A stretch of 64,000 bases of DNA from the NCBI GenBank assembly GCA_964450715.1, contig CAYVFC010000015.1, positions 1 through 64,000 on the forward strand. The letters are read 5' to 3'. Positions 25,722 through 34,948 of this stretch are shown piece after piece; position 1 is the stretch's first letter, and each line of letters starts with the position of its first letter. Source of the DNA: CAYVFC01 sp964450715. Its GTDB lineage: Bacteria; Myxococcota_A; Polyangia; Polyangiales; JAFGIB01. A program made the translations under genes and the position numbers. Under the pieces are notes generated by a model. It worked only from the letters and a program-made list of their open reading frames with translations. It did not search any database and was not told the origin of the DNA.

Positions 25722-28160
25722 TCACCTGGGCTGGATTAGTACCTCGCGGCGGCCGCCGGCCTTTCCGCTCGGCGGTCCCACCACGTTCTGTTTCTCCATC
25801 CGTTCCACCAACCTGGCCGCCTTGTTGTATCCGATACTGAGATGGCGCTGCAGGTGGCTGATGGAACAGTAGCCCGCCTGGGCCACGACGGCCACTGCCT
25901 GATCGTAGAGCGCGTTCTCGGCCGGGTCCTTCTCGTCGAGAGCGTCCGGGTCGTCGTCATCTCGCGGCTTGATGATCTGTTCGTCGTAGACCGGGGCGCC
26001 TTGCGCGCGCAGGAACTCGCAGACCTTTCGCACCTCGGTCTCCTGGTCGATGAAGGCGCTGTGCACCCGCTTGAGATCGCTGCTGCCCGGCATGAGCGCC
26101 AGCATATCGCCGTTGCCCAGCAGGTTCTCCGCTCCGTTGCGGCCCAGAATGGTCTTGGAGTCCTCGCGCTGCGTGACCTTGTAAGCCATGCGGCAGGGGA
26201 AGTTGGCCTTGATCATGCCGGTGATGACATCCACGCTGGGCCGCTGCGTGGCCAGGATGACGTGGATCCCTGCGGCCCGCGCCTTCTGCGCCAGCCGGGC
26301 GATTGCCGACTCGACCTCCTTGGCCGCCACCATCATCAGGTCGGAGAACTCGTCCACCACCAGCACTACGTGCGGCAGGCTCTCCGGATTCACGGGCTCG
26401 TCCGCATTCGGCTCCTCTCCGTCGCACGAACCGGAGAGCCCCGGGCCGCAGTTGCGCAACAGCTTGGCCTTCGCGATCTTGTTGCGCAGCAGACTGGAGG
26501 GCTCCAGCTCGCCCTTCAGCACCTTCTGCACGCGTTCGTTGAACGAGGCGATATTACGCACCCCCGCGTCGGCGAACAGCTGGTAGCGCCGCTCCATCTC
26601 GTCCACGGCCCAGCGCAGGGCCAGCGCCGCCTTCTTCATGTCCGTGACCACGGGCAGCAGCATGTGGGGGATGCCGTCGAAGACCTCCAGCTCGACCACC
26701 TTGGGATCGATCATCAGCAGGCGCACCTGCTCGGGCGCCTTCTTGTAGAGCAGGGAGACCAGCATCACGCTCAGCCCCACGCTCTTACCCGAGCCGGTCG
26801 CCCCGGCCACCAGCAGGTGCGGCATCCGCGCCAGGTCGCCGAACACCGGACGCCCGGCGATATCCTTGCCCAGGGCGATGGGCAGCGCGTAGTCGTTCTG
26901 CTGCTGCCAGCGCTCGTCCTCCAGCAGCTCGCGCAGGAACACGGTCTTGCGTACCTTGTTGGGTAGCTCGAAGCCCACCCGCGCCTTGCCCGGAATGGGG
27001 GCCACGATCCGCACCTTCTCCGCGGCCAGCGCCAGGGCCAGGTCGTCGGAGAGGTTGGCGATCTTCGAGATCTTAGTGCCGCTGGCCGGCTCGAACTCGT
27101 ACATGGTGACGACCGGGCCGGGATGGATCTGATCCACCTTGCCGTTCACCCCGTAAGCCGCCAGCTTCTCCACCAGCCGGGCCGCATTGGCCTTGAGCGT
27201 GGTCTCGTCGATGCAGATGCTGATGTCGTCGCCGCTCGTCAGCAGGTCGGGCGGGGGCAACACAAAGGGAGCGCCGCCGCCGGTCGCGGCCACCACCTGC
27301 GCCTTCTTACCCTTCCCGCGCCGGCTCACCTCCTCGCCGCTCGGCGCCACGATCAGCGGCCCGGAAACCATGCGGCCGCGCGGTCGACGGATGGAGCGCG
27401 CGATCGACGCCCCGGGGGCATCTGTCGGCAACCCGCTCTGCTGCTGCTCGTCGTCGTCCTCGACCGGTGGGCCTGCCGTCTCCGGCGGATCTTCTTCGTC
27501 CTCCGGCTCGGCTCGCCACGGCTCCGATGCCGAGCTGGTTCCCGGAACGATACGCGGCTCGGCGGCCAGAGCCTTCCGCTCTCGCTCTTCCCGCTCGATG
27601 GCCTTGGCTTCGCGCCAGGCCTGCCACATGGCGAGAGCGGCCCGGGTGCTGGCCCGGGTGCAGTACCGAGCCGCGGCGAGCGTCAAGTTCGCGACCCGAC
27701 GCGCCATCTCGGCGATGGAGAACGAGGTACGAAGCAAGAGGGTGATCAACAGCAGGCTCGGCAGAACCACGAACGAGCCGGCCAGCCCCACCAGAGAGCG
27801 CATGACCTCGCCGATGACCTCGCCGATGACGCCGCCGGGCAACACCTCCTTAGCGATGCTGGAGTCGCGCAACGCCAAGTGCAGCATGGCGCACACCGCG
27901 AACATCAACACAAGCATGGAAGAGGCCCTGAGCGCTATCTCGGCCGGGCGGCGGCGGCCGAACAGGTAGACGGTCCCCAGCAGCAACTCGACCGCGAGCA
28001 GATAGGCCCCGAAACCGAAGGCGGCCACCAGGTTACCGGCCAGCAACTCGCCGATAGCCCCGATCAGGTTTCCGCCGTCGCGCTGAAACGAGAGCAACGA
28101 AAGCGAAAGCAAGAGAAAGGCGGCGCCGGTAACCACACCCCAGATCTCATACCTGCGCAT
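25722..28160 (-). CDS. ftsK: FtsK/SpoIIIE-type DNA translocase
   Basis: Septal DNA pump that moves chromosome ends during division, about 812 residues. It has an N-terminal membrane region with about four helices, a charged linker of about 130 residues, and the motor domain with Walker A GATGSGKS and Walker B VVLVVDEFSDLMM. The C-terminal gamma winged-helix domain (YCSISHLQRHLSIGYNKAARLVERME) reads chromosome polarity. The ATG at 28160 gives the usual short basic N-terminus before the first helix; the frame is open to a GTG at 28214. It is immediately followed by lgt. Confidence 0.93.
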   Translation of the reverse strand: MRRYEIWGVVTGAAFLLLSLSLLSFQRDGGNLIGAIGELLAGNLVAAFGFGAYLLAVELLLGTVYLFGRRRPAEIALRASSMLVLMFAVCAMLHLALRDSSIAKEVLPGGVIGEVIGEVMRSLVGLAGSFVVLPSLLLITLLLRTSFSIAEMARRVANLTLAAARYCTRASTRAALAMWQAWREAKAIEREERERKALAAEPRIVPGTSSASEPWRAEPEDEEDPPETAGPPVEDDDEQQQSGLPTDAPGASIARSIRRPRGRMVSGPLIVAPSGEEVSRRGKGKKAQVVAATGGGAPFVLPPPDLLTSGDDISICIDETTLKANAARLVEKLAAYGVNGKVDQIHPGPVVTMYEFEPASGTKISKIANLSDDLALALAAEKVRIVAPIPGKARVGFELPNKVRKTVFLRELLEDERWQQQNDYALPIALGKDIAGRPVFGDLARMPHLLVAGATGSGKSVGLSVMLVSLLYKKAPEQVRLLMIDPKVVELEVFDGIPHMLLPVVTDMKKAALALRWAVDEMERRYQLFADAGVRNIASFNERVQKVLKGELEPSSLLRNKIAKAKLLRNCGPGLSGSCDGEEPNADEPVNPESLPHVVLVVDEFSDLMMVAAKEVESAIARLAQKARAAGIHVILATQRPSVDVITGMIKANFPCRMAYKVTQREDSKTILGRNGAENLLGNGDMLALMPGSSDLKRVHSAFIDQETEVRKVCEFLRAQGAPVYDEQIIKPRDDDDPDALDEKDPAENALYDQAVAVVAQAGYCSISHLQRHLSIGYNKAARLVERMEKQNVVGPPSGKAGGRREVLIQPR

Positions 28161-28523
28161 AAATCCAGTGTTCACCTGTCTCGTAGATGTGCGATTTGTC
28201 GCCTCCACGCGCACGTCTCCCTACATGCGGAGCCTCCCACGCGGCAACTGGAGCGTCAACATTTCGGCGAGGCGGGAGCGAGCGCCGTCTCGACCGTTTT
28301 CCTCAGATTTTCGGCCTGTTGCACATCAGCGATAGGAGCGAGTGAGCGGCTGTGGTAAACCGGCCTTTCCGCGGAGCGGCCGAAACGAGGACGCGGGACT
28401 TCAGTATTGATCGAAAAGGAGAATTCTTACACTATCGTGACCTCCTGCGAGATTCCTACTTGGGGTGTTCGCGCCAGGATATCGTTTCGCCTGGGTACCG
28501 CGCGCGACACGTGATGAAGGACT
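28161..28523. other. Divergent intergenic region, ftsK to lipoprotein gene
   Basis: Stretch of 363 bases between divergent genes, likely holding promoters for both. A weak -35/-10-like pair (TTGATC, then CACTAT 17 bases later, near 28407-28435) faces the lipoprotein gene. No RNA gene or conserved structure was recognised. Confidence 0.35.
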
Positions 28524-30152
28524 ATGCGACCGCAACGACTCAACCAGCCCATTACCGTAGCCCTCGCGCTGTGCATGGGCGTTTTTTGCGCCTCCTGCCG
28601 CGTTTCGAACGACGACCTCGATACCTGGAAAGGCACGGTCAAGGGTCCGGGCAAGATCCTGGCCGTGATGCTGGCGGACAAGTATGATCTCGGGTTGCGC
28701 CAGCACGCCGCGTGGACCCTGATCGATATGGAGCGGCAAGACGTCGACGGCCTCACCGAGCTTCAGCGCTCTATCCAGAAGCTGGACGAGGAGACGCGGA
28801 AGCAGATTATCCAGGGTCTCTTACCCCGGCTGGAAGAGAGGCTGAAGGAAGAGACCAATCCCGACGACGAGGATCCGAGCATGGGAGCGCCTCCCTTCCA
28901 GGTCCGCGCCAAGGACGCCGCGTTCATGCTCGCCGGATTCGCCGACCGCGAGGCGCGGGCGCAGCTCACCAAGGCGATCATCCACTGGTACGTGGAGGAC
29001 TTCGAACGGCGTAGCCTGGCCGGCAACTTCAGCGCGGAGCAGGTCGTGCGCGGGCTGGGTGCGCCGGCCGCTGGCGTGCTGGTCGGTGCGCTGTCGGCCA
29101 AGCTGCCGCAGCAGGCACTGATCAAGCTCTCGGAGCTGATCGGTCAGTTGGGCAGCCCCGAGGCCAAGAAGAAGGCCGGCCAGCGGCTGGTACAGATCGA
29201 AAGCGAGATGCAGGGCGAGGGGTTCCGGAAGTGGCTGCGCGAGGGCATCACCGAACAGCTATCCGGCAAGGGGAGCAAGCTGGACCAGAGTATTGTGCTG
29301 AGGGCCGTCGAGCGCAACCAGCACAAGTTCGCCATCGAGGGAGCGATCCCCGCCATGAAGTTCCTGGCCAGCCAGAAGTCAGTCGCGCAGAGGCTGGTGG
29401 CGATCGCTTCCACGAAACAGGTCGATACCGCCATTTTACGGCAACGCGTCAACGCGGTGCCGGGCCTGGACGGGCCGGCCCGGACCAAGCTCCTGCAAGA
29501 CATCGCCGCCTCCTCCATCGGTCAGCTGAACGAGAGGCGCGTAGCGGCGCTACAAGCGCTGGAGGGCAATGCGCTCAAGGAGGATCTCAAGCCGCTGCTG
29601 GACCTGGCCCTCGATACCGGCAGTCCGGCGGCCGTGCGCGACTACGCTTTCGACCGCGTGGGCGACATCCGCAGCCCGGAGGCCGTCGCTCCCATGTGGG
29701 CGCTGGTCCAGGACGCGAAGAACAACCGCCTGCGCTGGCGCGCCGGAGAGTTGGTGCTCGCCATCGGCGGAAACCGCGTCCTCTCTGAGTTCTTCGCCAA
29801 GCTGCCCTCGAGCGGAAAGGTGACCTACGAGCCTGAGGAGCTAGAGGGGTATGCTTCCCGCCTGAGCCAGATGAACCCGTTGCCCCGGGAGGCGGCTAAA
29901 GCACAGCTGAGCTCCCCGGACTGGTGGGACCGGGTGATCGCCATCAAGTTTCTGGAGCGCAGGGGGACCGAAAAGGACGTCGCTTTGCTGCAGCGATTAC
30001 AAAACGACGACGCCGAGGTAGAAGGCAAGGGATGGCCCAAGGGCGAAACGGTGGGTAAAGTCGCCAAGAGCGCCCTGGCTTCCCTGCAAGAGAGTCTGAA
30101 GCAGGCTGCCTCGTCGTCAGCCGAGAATAAGAAGACCCCGGGGAAGAAGTAG
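28524..30152 (+). CDS. Alpha-helical lipoprotein with HEAT-like repeats
   Basis: Predicted lipoprotein of 542 residues. The signal runs to a lipobox (CASC, Cys25). The mature part is almost wholly alpha-helical with repeated paired helices resembling HEAT/PBS-lyase repeats (for example SPAAVRDYAFDRVGDIRSPE and WWDRVIAIKFLERRG). These usually form a solenoid for protein binding. The C-terminus is a Lys/Ser-rich tail. No enzyme motif was seen. The FHA protein gene begins 32 bases downstream on the same strand, suggesting a common transcript. Confidence 0.75.
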   Translation: MRPQRLNQPITVALALCMGVFCASCRVSNDDLDTWKGTVKGPGKILAVMLADKYDLGLRQHAAWTLIDMERQDVDGLTELQRSIQKLDEETRKQIIQGLLPRLEERLKEETNPDDEDPSMGAPPFQVRAKDAAFMLAGFADREARAQLTKAIIHWYVEDFERRSLAGNFSAEQVVRGLGAPAAGVLVGALSAKLPQQALIKLSELIGQLGSPEAKKKAGQRLVQIESEMQGEGFRKWLREGITEQLSGKGSKLDQSIVLRAVERNQHKFAIEGAIPAMKFLASQKSVAQRLVAIASTKQVDTAILRQRVNAVPGLDGPARTKLLQDIAASSIGQLNERRVAALQALEGNALKEDLKPLLDLALDTGSPAAVRDYAFDRVGDIRSPEAVAPMWALVQDAKNNRLRWRAGELVLAIGGNRVLSEFFAKLPSSGKVTYEPEELEGYASRLSQMNPLPREAAKAQLSSPDWWDRVIAIKFLERRGTEKDVALLQRLQNDDAEVEGKGWPKGETVGKVAKSALASLQESLKQAASSSAENKKTPGKK

Positions 30153-30184
30153 CGAGTCAACCGCAAGAGTAACAAGAAGACGCG

Positions 30185-30991
30185 ATGACACGGCAGTCCG
30201 AAAACAAGAAAACGGTCCGGCATTTCCAGTGCAGAGACTACCTCTGGGATGTATTCGAGCAGATGAGCGCCGAGCTCGAGTGCTCGACGGACTATCTGAT
30301 CAACGAAGCGATGCGGCAGTACGCCCGTTCGCGCAACTACGGTACCAACCGGTCGACGCAGCAGCCGCGGGAGCACAGCGCACCGCCGCCGCCGCCGCCG
30401 CCGCGAAGCGCCCCCGCACCCGGACCGAGTGGAGGCGGCGCCATCCCGTCACTACGTTCCGGAGTCGGGAGGCCTCCGCTTCCCTCGCCTCCGGCGCCTA
30501 CTGCCAGAAAGCCGGAAGCGCCTCGTTACCAGGCGCGATCCTCGGCGGCCTATGCCCCCCCGGCCCCGCGAGCGCCGTCGGTTCCGCCGCCGCCGCCGCC
30601 GGTCCGACCGCAGCAACAGATGGGGATGTCACGGCCGCGGGTTTCTTCCCCGCCTCCGCTCCCGGGCACCAGTAGAGGGGGAGCGGCCGCGGTCGCGCAG
30701 CGCGCCTACCGGCCACCGCTGTACGTGATCTTCAACAACCAGAGGATTCCGGTCACCAAGGACGAGTTCGTCATCGGTCGCAGTGCCAAGGCCGCTGACC
30801 TACCCATCAAGGACGGCAACATCTCCCGGCGCCATGCCGCGGTGGTCTTCCAGGACGGCCTTTTCTATATAAAGGATCTGGGAAGTACCAACGGCATCGA
30901 GTTCCAGGGCCGCAACATCGACTCGAAATCCATCGACGAGGGCGACATCTACCGCCTCTGCGACTACGAGCTGCGCTTCACCTACCGGTAA
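30185..30991 (+). CDS. FHA-domain protein with proline-rich linker
   Basis: Cytoplasmic protein of 268 residues in three parts. Residues 1-60 are charged and helical (YLWDVFEQMSAELECSTDYL..NEAMRQYARS), resembling a ribbon-helix-helix-type domain. Residues 60-175 are a Pro/Ala/Arg-rich linker with runs of six to seven prolines. Residues 180-268 form a FHA domain with the full phosphothreonine-binding set: IGRSAKAADL, ISRRHA and LGSTNGI. It should therefore read Ser/Thr-kinase signals; the giant kinase at 51562 is one candidate source. The linker composition makes it prone to slippage at the DNA level. Confidence 0.85.
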   Translation: MTRQSENKKTVRHFQCRDYLWDVFEQMSAELECSTDYLINEAMRQYARSRNYGTNRSTQQPREHSAPPPPPPPRSAPAPGPSGGGAIPSLRSGVGRPPLPSPPAPTARKPEAPRYQARSSAAYAPPAPRAPSVPPPPPPVRPQQQMGMSRPRVSSPPPLPGTSRGGAAAVAQRAYRPPLYVIFNNQRIPVTKDEFVIGRSAKAADLPIKDGNISRRHAAVVFQDGLFYIKDLGSTNGIEFQGRNIDSKSIDEGDIYRLCDYELRFTYR

Positions 30992-30999
30992 GGACGGAA

Positions 31000-31111
31000 G
31001 GCAGGGGGCAAGCCCCGCCCCTCCCCTACGCTTCGCGTTTTCAACAGGTAGGGGCGGGCCTGGCGCCCGCCCGGCCTTTCGCTGACGGCAGGGGGCAAGC
31101 CCCGCCCCTAC
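31000..31111. repeat. REP-like GC-rich repeats between convergent genes
   Basis: A 23-bp unit beginning GGCAGGGGGCAAGCCCC occurs as direct copies at 31000-31022 and 31087-31109. Between them lies an inverted GTAGGGGCGGG and a stem-loop with 8-bp arms (31052-31072). Such modules are scattered in many deltaproteobacterial genomes. Here they fill the gap between two convergent genes and may serve as a bidirectional terminator. Confidence 0.5.
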
Positions 31112-31125
31112 GGCGGCTGCCCTCT

Positions 31126-32421
31126 TCAGAACTGAATCGTCTTCTGGCGGTGGTCGAGATCGGCCAAGTGCTGGCGGTTCCGGTAGAACTGCTTCCAGAG
31201 GTAGAAGTAACCCTCCAGCAGCCGCTCCGGGGTCATCTGGGACGGACGGAAGACCACGTTTGCATCGTTGTATTGCGACCAGTCGCGGTGCAGGATGCGA
31301 CCCTGCTCGTTCAACTCATGCCAGGTCGGGGTGCCGGGATAGGGAGTGCGGATGGCGATCTCGGCCTTGCGCAGGCCGCTGGCCTCGCCGAATTCCAGGA
31401 TGCGGTCGAAGGCACCCTCGTCGTCCTCGTCGTTGCCGATCAGGAAGGAGGTGTACGGCTCGATGTCGTGGTCGAAGCTCTTCTGCACGGCGTCCAGCGC
31501 CCGCTGCCAGGCCTTGGGGTCTTTTCCCGTGAACGCATTGCGGGTTACCGGATCGAAGCCTCCCACCAGGTAGAACATCCGGATCCCCACCCGTCGCATA
31601 CGCTCCAGGAAAGAAGCCGGCGTGGTGAGGATGAGCGGCATGCTGGTACCCAGGTAGCTCACCGAGGCCTCTTCGCTCCGCTCGGCCAGCGTATCCAGCA
31701 ACCGGCCGAAGCTTCGGCGCGCTCCCGAGCCGAAGAAGAAGCTGGTGTCCTCGGTCAACGAGGCCAGTTTGCCCCGGGCGCCCAGCTGATCGATCTGCCC
31801 CAGCGCGTGCTCGAGCGGCATGTGGCGCAGGGTCTTGCCCATGTAATGCGGGATCACGCAGGCCACGCACTCGAAGGGGCAGCCCCGCGAGATCTGTACC
31901 GGGTAGTCATCAGGGCTGAAAGCGCGCCCTTCCTTTTCCATGTAGAGGTCGACCCGCGGCAGCGGCAGCGTCTCCAGGTCGACCGGCTCGGTCGCCCGAT
32001 AAACCGGCTGCAGCTGGCCGGCCGCCGCGTCCCCGAGAACCCGCGGCCATACCGCCTCGCCCTCGCCGACGACCACCGCGTCCGCGTGTGGGGCGCATGC
32101 CTCGGGCATCATGCTGGGAAAGATGCCCCCCATCACCACCCGGCGGCCCCGAGCCCGAAAGGCGTCCCCGAGCTCTAGGGCACGATTGGCCGCCGCCGTA
32201 AAGAAGGAGATCGCTACCAGATCTACCTCCTCGTCCAGCCCCACGTCCTCCAGCCGGTCGTCCCGGAAGTCGATCTCCCATTCGGGAGGCGTCACTGCCG
32301 CCAGGTAAGCGATACCCAGCGAGGGAGGCCCCAGGTACTCGTTGGCGGGCACGAACTGTAACAGCTCGGGATGGGCCTCGGCGTGTCGCTGAAAACGCGG
32401 ATAGATGAAGCGCAGCTTCAT
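31126..32421 (-). CDS. B12-binding domain radical SAM protein
   Basis: Radical SAM enzyme of 431 residues with an N-terminal cobalamin-binding-type domain. The first 140 residues show the Rossmann pattern with LVAISFFTAAANRALEL and VVMGGIFPSMMP..VVGEGE. The radical SAM domain begins with the cluster triad CPFECVAC (Cys181, Cys185, Cys188; CX3CX2C), followed by an EDTSFFFG strand. Enzymes of this class methylate or rearrange unactivated carbons, often in lipids, hopanoids, antibiotics or bacteriochlorophyll. The ATG at 32421 starts the domain properly. It is downstream of an acyl-CoA dehydrogenase and an acyl carrier protein on the same strand, so an acyl-ACP substrate is a fair guess. Confidence 0.88.
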   Translation of the reverse strand: MKLRFIYPRFQRHAEAHPELLQFVPANEYLGPPSLGIAYLAAVTPPEWEIDFRDDRLEDVGLDEEVDLVAISFFTAAANRALELGDAFRARGRRVVMGGIFPSMMPEACAPHADAVVVGEGEAVWPRVLGDAAAGQLQPVYRATEPVDLETLPLPRVDLYMEKEGRAFSPDDYPVQISRGCPFECVACVIPHYMGKTLRHMPLEHALGQIDQLGARGKLASLTEDTSFFFGSGARRSFGRLLDTLAERSEEASVSYLGTSMPLILTTPASFLERMRRVGIRMFYLVGGFDPVTRNAFTGKDPKAWQRALDAVQKSFDHDIEPYTSFLIGNDEDDEGAFDRILEFGEASGLRKAEIAIRTPYPGTPTWHELNEQGRILHRDWSQYNDANVVFRPSQMTPERLLEGYFYLWKQFYRNRQHLADLDHRQKTIQF

Positions 32422-32483
32422 AGCGGGAAGCGAGGCTCTAGCCCGGATCGGGGTTATTGGCAACCCGTCTGCGTCACGGGGAG

Positions 32484-34064
32484 CTATACCGCCGGCTCGG
32501 GCATGCGCCCCACGGTATACAGCGCCTCGGTGATATCGTTGTCGCGAGCGGCGTCCGGCTCGGCTTGGGGCAGAATGTCGAGGTTCTGCCGGCCCTCCGC
32601 AAGCAGCATCCGCACCGCGTTCTGGGCGATGGCCAGGGCCGCCACGGCGCTGCCCTCGGCCCGCCGCATGGAGGCCGACGCGGCCTGCAGCGCCATGTGC
32701 GCCCGCGCCAGCCTATGCAATACCAGCTGCTTCTTGACCGCCTTGACGCCGAACTGGCTCCTTACTTCCTGCAGGCACTGCTCCAGCCGCCCATCGACCT
32801 CGTCCCACTCCCGACAGGCGTCGGCCAGCAGCGGCTCCCGGCTTTCGATTCCCCGGTGCACGCAACGGTACGGATCCGGCTTGGGCAGCGAGAGCAACCA
32901 GGCGCCGACGTGAACCAGCACCACGTCGTTGGCCCCCTCGAAGATGCGGGTCACGCGGCAGTCTCGCAGCGGCTTGTCCACGCCCACGTCGGTGAGCACA
33001 CCTAACGCGCCGTGGAGCTGGATAGATCGGTCACAGACGTCAAAGGCGCCATCGCTGCAGAACACCTTGGTAACCGCGGAGAGCGTATCGATGGACTGAC
33101 CCCGCGCCTCGACCTCCCCGGTGTTCTCCACCATAGCCTCCATGGCCCAGAGGCGCGAGGCCATGGAGGCCACGTGCGCGCGCGAGGCTCCGAATTGGCC
33201 GATGGCGCGGCCGAACTGCCTGCGGGTGGTGACGTGCGCCAGCGCGGCGTTCATGGCGTTTCGCGCCGCGCCCACGCATCCGGAGGCCAACACGGTGCGG
33301 CCCCAGGTCAGCGCGTGCATGGCGTAGGCCATGCCCTGGCCCGGCGCACCGAGCACGTTCCGCATGGGAACCACCGCGCCGTCGAAGTGCATGGTCACGG
33401 TGGAGCTGCTGCGCAGGCCCACCTTGTGCTCCTCGGCGCCGACCTGCACGCCGGGGGTATCGCGGGGTACGCAGATCAGGCAGTGCGAGCGCGCGCCGCC
33501 CAGCTCCGGGCTGCGCGCCAGCACGGTGTACAGGCCGGCAAAACCGCCGTTGGTCACGTAGTTCTTCTCGCCGTCCAGCCTCACGCCGTCCGGTACCGGC
33601 GAGGCCGTGGTGCGGATGGACATCAGATCCGAGCCGGCGCCGGTCTCGGTAGCGGCGAACGATCCCACGCACTCGCCAGAGGCCAGTTTGGGCAGCCACG
33701 CCTGCTGCAGGGCCGGATCCCCGTAGGCCACCAGGCCCCGGATGCCGAGCCCGTTATGCAGCCCCACGGTGGTGGCGAATCCGCCGTCGCACTCCGCGAG
33801 CACGCTGACCACCTTACATACCTGTCCCAGCCGCAGCCCGAGACCGCCGTACTTTTCGTTTATCGAAAGACCGAACAGCCCGGCCTGCTTGGCGGCCTCC
33901 AGCACGGACGGCGGCAGGCTGGCATCGCGGTCGAAAGCGATGGGATCGACCTCGCGCTGCACAAAACGGCGCGCTTGGTCCAGTACCAGGGCGAGTACCG
34001 AGGGTTCGTTGCTGCCTTCGCCCGCGTCGATGGCTCGATCCGCGCTAGTTGCTAGCGGATTCAT
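32484..34064 (-). CDS. Acyl-CoA dehydrogenase family protein
   Basis: FAD-dependent dehydrogenase of 526 residues that would introduce an alpha-beta double bond in an acyl thioester. All three domains are present: helical N-terminal (GLSINEKYGGLGL), beta middle (AATETGAGSD, then NYVTNGG), and helical C-terminal (RRQFGRAIGQFGASRA). The catalytic base is in RIFEGAND. A helical extension of about 130 residues follows, longer than in short-chain enzymes. Its start overlaps the acyl carrier protein gene by 20 bases, which points to an acyl-ACP rather than an acyl-CoA substrate, as in several natural-product pathways. That is inference. Confidence 0.88.
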   Translation of the reverse strand: MNPLATSADRAIDAGEGSNEPSVLALVLDQARRFVQREVDPIAFDRDASLPPSVLEAAKQAGLFGLSINEKYGGLGLRLGQVCKVVSVLAECDGGFATTVGLHNGLGIRGLVAYGDPALQQAWLPKLASGECVGSFAATETGAGSDLMSIRTTASPVPDGVRLDGEKNYVTNGGFAGLYTVLARSPELGGARSHCLICVPRDTPGVQVGAEEHKVGLRSSSTVTMHFDGAVVPMRNVLGAPGQGMAYAMHALTWGRTVLASGCVGAARNAMNAALAHVTTRRQFGRAIGQFGASRAHVASMASRLWAMEAMVENTGEVEARGQSIDTLSAVTKVFCSDGAFDVCDRSIQLHGALGVLTDVGVDKPLRDCRVTRIFEGANDVVLVHVGAWLLSLPKPDPYRCVHRGIESREPLLADACREWDEVDGRLEQCLQEVRSQFGVKAVKKQLVLHRLARAHMALQAASASMRRAEGSAVAALAIAQNAVRMLLAEGRQNLDILPQAEPDAARDNDITEALYTVGRMPEPAV

Positions 34065-34344
34065 CTGGTTTCTGCTCGTTCCAGTTCCGCTCGATGAAAT
34101 CGAAGGCGTCCTGCAGGGTGGTGATCCCCATGGCCGCTTCCATTTCCAGGTCGAGCTTGAACTCCTCGCTGACCGTGGACAGCAGCTCCAGGCTGCAAAG
34201 CGAATCCATACCCAGATCTTCCCTCAGGCGGTCGGAGGGACGGATGGTGCTGGGATCATCCATCTCCATGATCTCGGCGATCAGCTCCACGATCCGTTCA
34301 CGCCTTTTCAACTGGCCGTTGGTCAGCCCTACTTCCGATCCCAT
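34045..34344 (-). CDS. Acyl carrier protein
   Basis: Carrier protein of 99 residues. The phosphopantetheine attachment site is Ser48 in LGMDSLCSLELL, in the usual four-helix context, with acidic helix II (EEFKLDLEMEAAMG). The ATG at 34344 follows a GGAGGA site at three bases; a longer frame to 34419 is not needed. As the first gene of a three-gene operon with an acyl-CoA dehydrogenase and a B12-radical SAM enzyme, it is probably a dedicated ACP rather than the one for fatty acid synthesis. Confidence 0.88.
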   Translation of the reverse strand: MGSEVGLTNGQLKRRERIVELIAEIMEMDDPSTIRPSDRLREDLGMDSLCSLELLSTVSEEFKLDLEMEAAMGITTLQDAFDFIERNWNEQKPDESASN

Positions 34345-34948
34345 CGTTCCTCCGTATGCTCTCTTTGCCGCTGGCCCGACATATGGCCAACTGGGTACCG
34401 TACACGACCCGGGGCTCACCGTCTAGAGAGAGCCGATCCGCCTACCGAGCGAGCGGATCTCGGAGCGCGGTTGCCGCGGCAGCAAGAACGCCCGAGGAGG
34501 AATATCTGGAGATATTTCGACGAGGGCGGACGCCGCAGACGTGGCGGCCCCGCCCGAGAGGCGCCGCGAGCTTAAGCGGTTTGGCTCTCTACCTGTACAG
34601 CAGCCCGGAAGCAAGGGTCGAGAGCCCGAAAAACAGGCGGTTCCACGCCTTTCCGCGCACCTGGACGAGGAATATCTGGAGAATCGCGACGCAGCCGAAA
34701 ACGCGATCGCACCCGTATCCATTTCCGGACCGTCGCGGGCCATGGGGGCAGCGGCCAGACCGAGGCATCGGGAGCAGCAACGAGGTAGAAAGTCGCGTAA
34801 CAAACCGGCAAAATGGGTCGGACGACCGCGCGTGGCGCACGAGCATGGCCCCAAAGGGATACGTTCCGCACGGCGGTCGAGAGGGTCTGTACGCTTTATT
34901 AAAGGAGGTCTGCTCACGGGCAGGCCTGTCCACGGAAGGGCCGAGACC
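34345..34948. promoter_or_regulatory. Long divergent intergenic region with palindrome and direct repeat
   Basis: A 604-base region between the ACP operon and the Ca-repeat protein gene, without a supported gene. It contains a perfect palindrome AATATCTGGAGATATT at 34501-34516, part of a 16-bp direct repeat (34497-34512 and 34667-34682) of which the second copy keeps only half the palindrome. A strong AAAGGAGGT lies near 34903, about 40 bases before the downstream ATG. These look like regulator sites. Confidence 0.4.

Noticed and set aside
24087..25739. Plus-strand open frame of 550 codons across lnt start, the intergenic repeats and lgt
   Set aside because: Antisense to two well-supported genes and through a palindromic intergenic region; no domain visible.
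28215..28523. Search for a tRNA or riboswitch in the ftsK upstream gap
   Set aside because: No T-arm-like sequence, CCA end or known aptamer core was seen.
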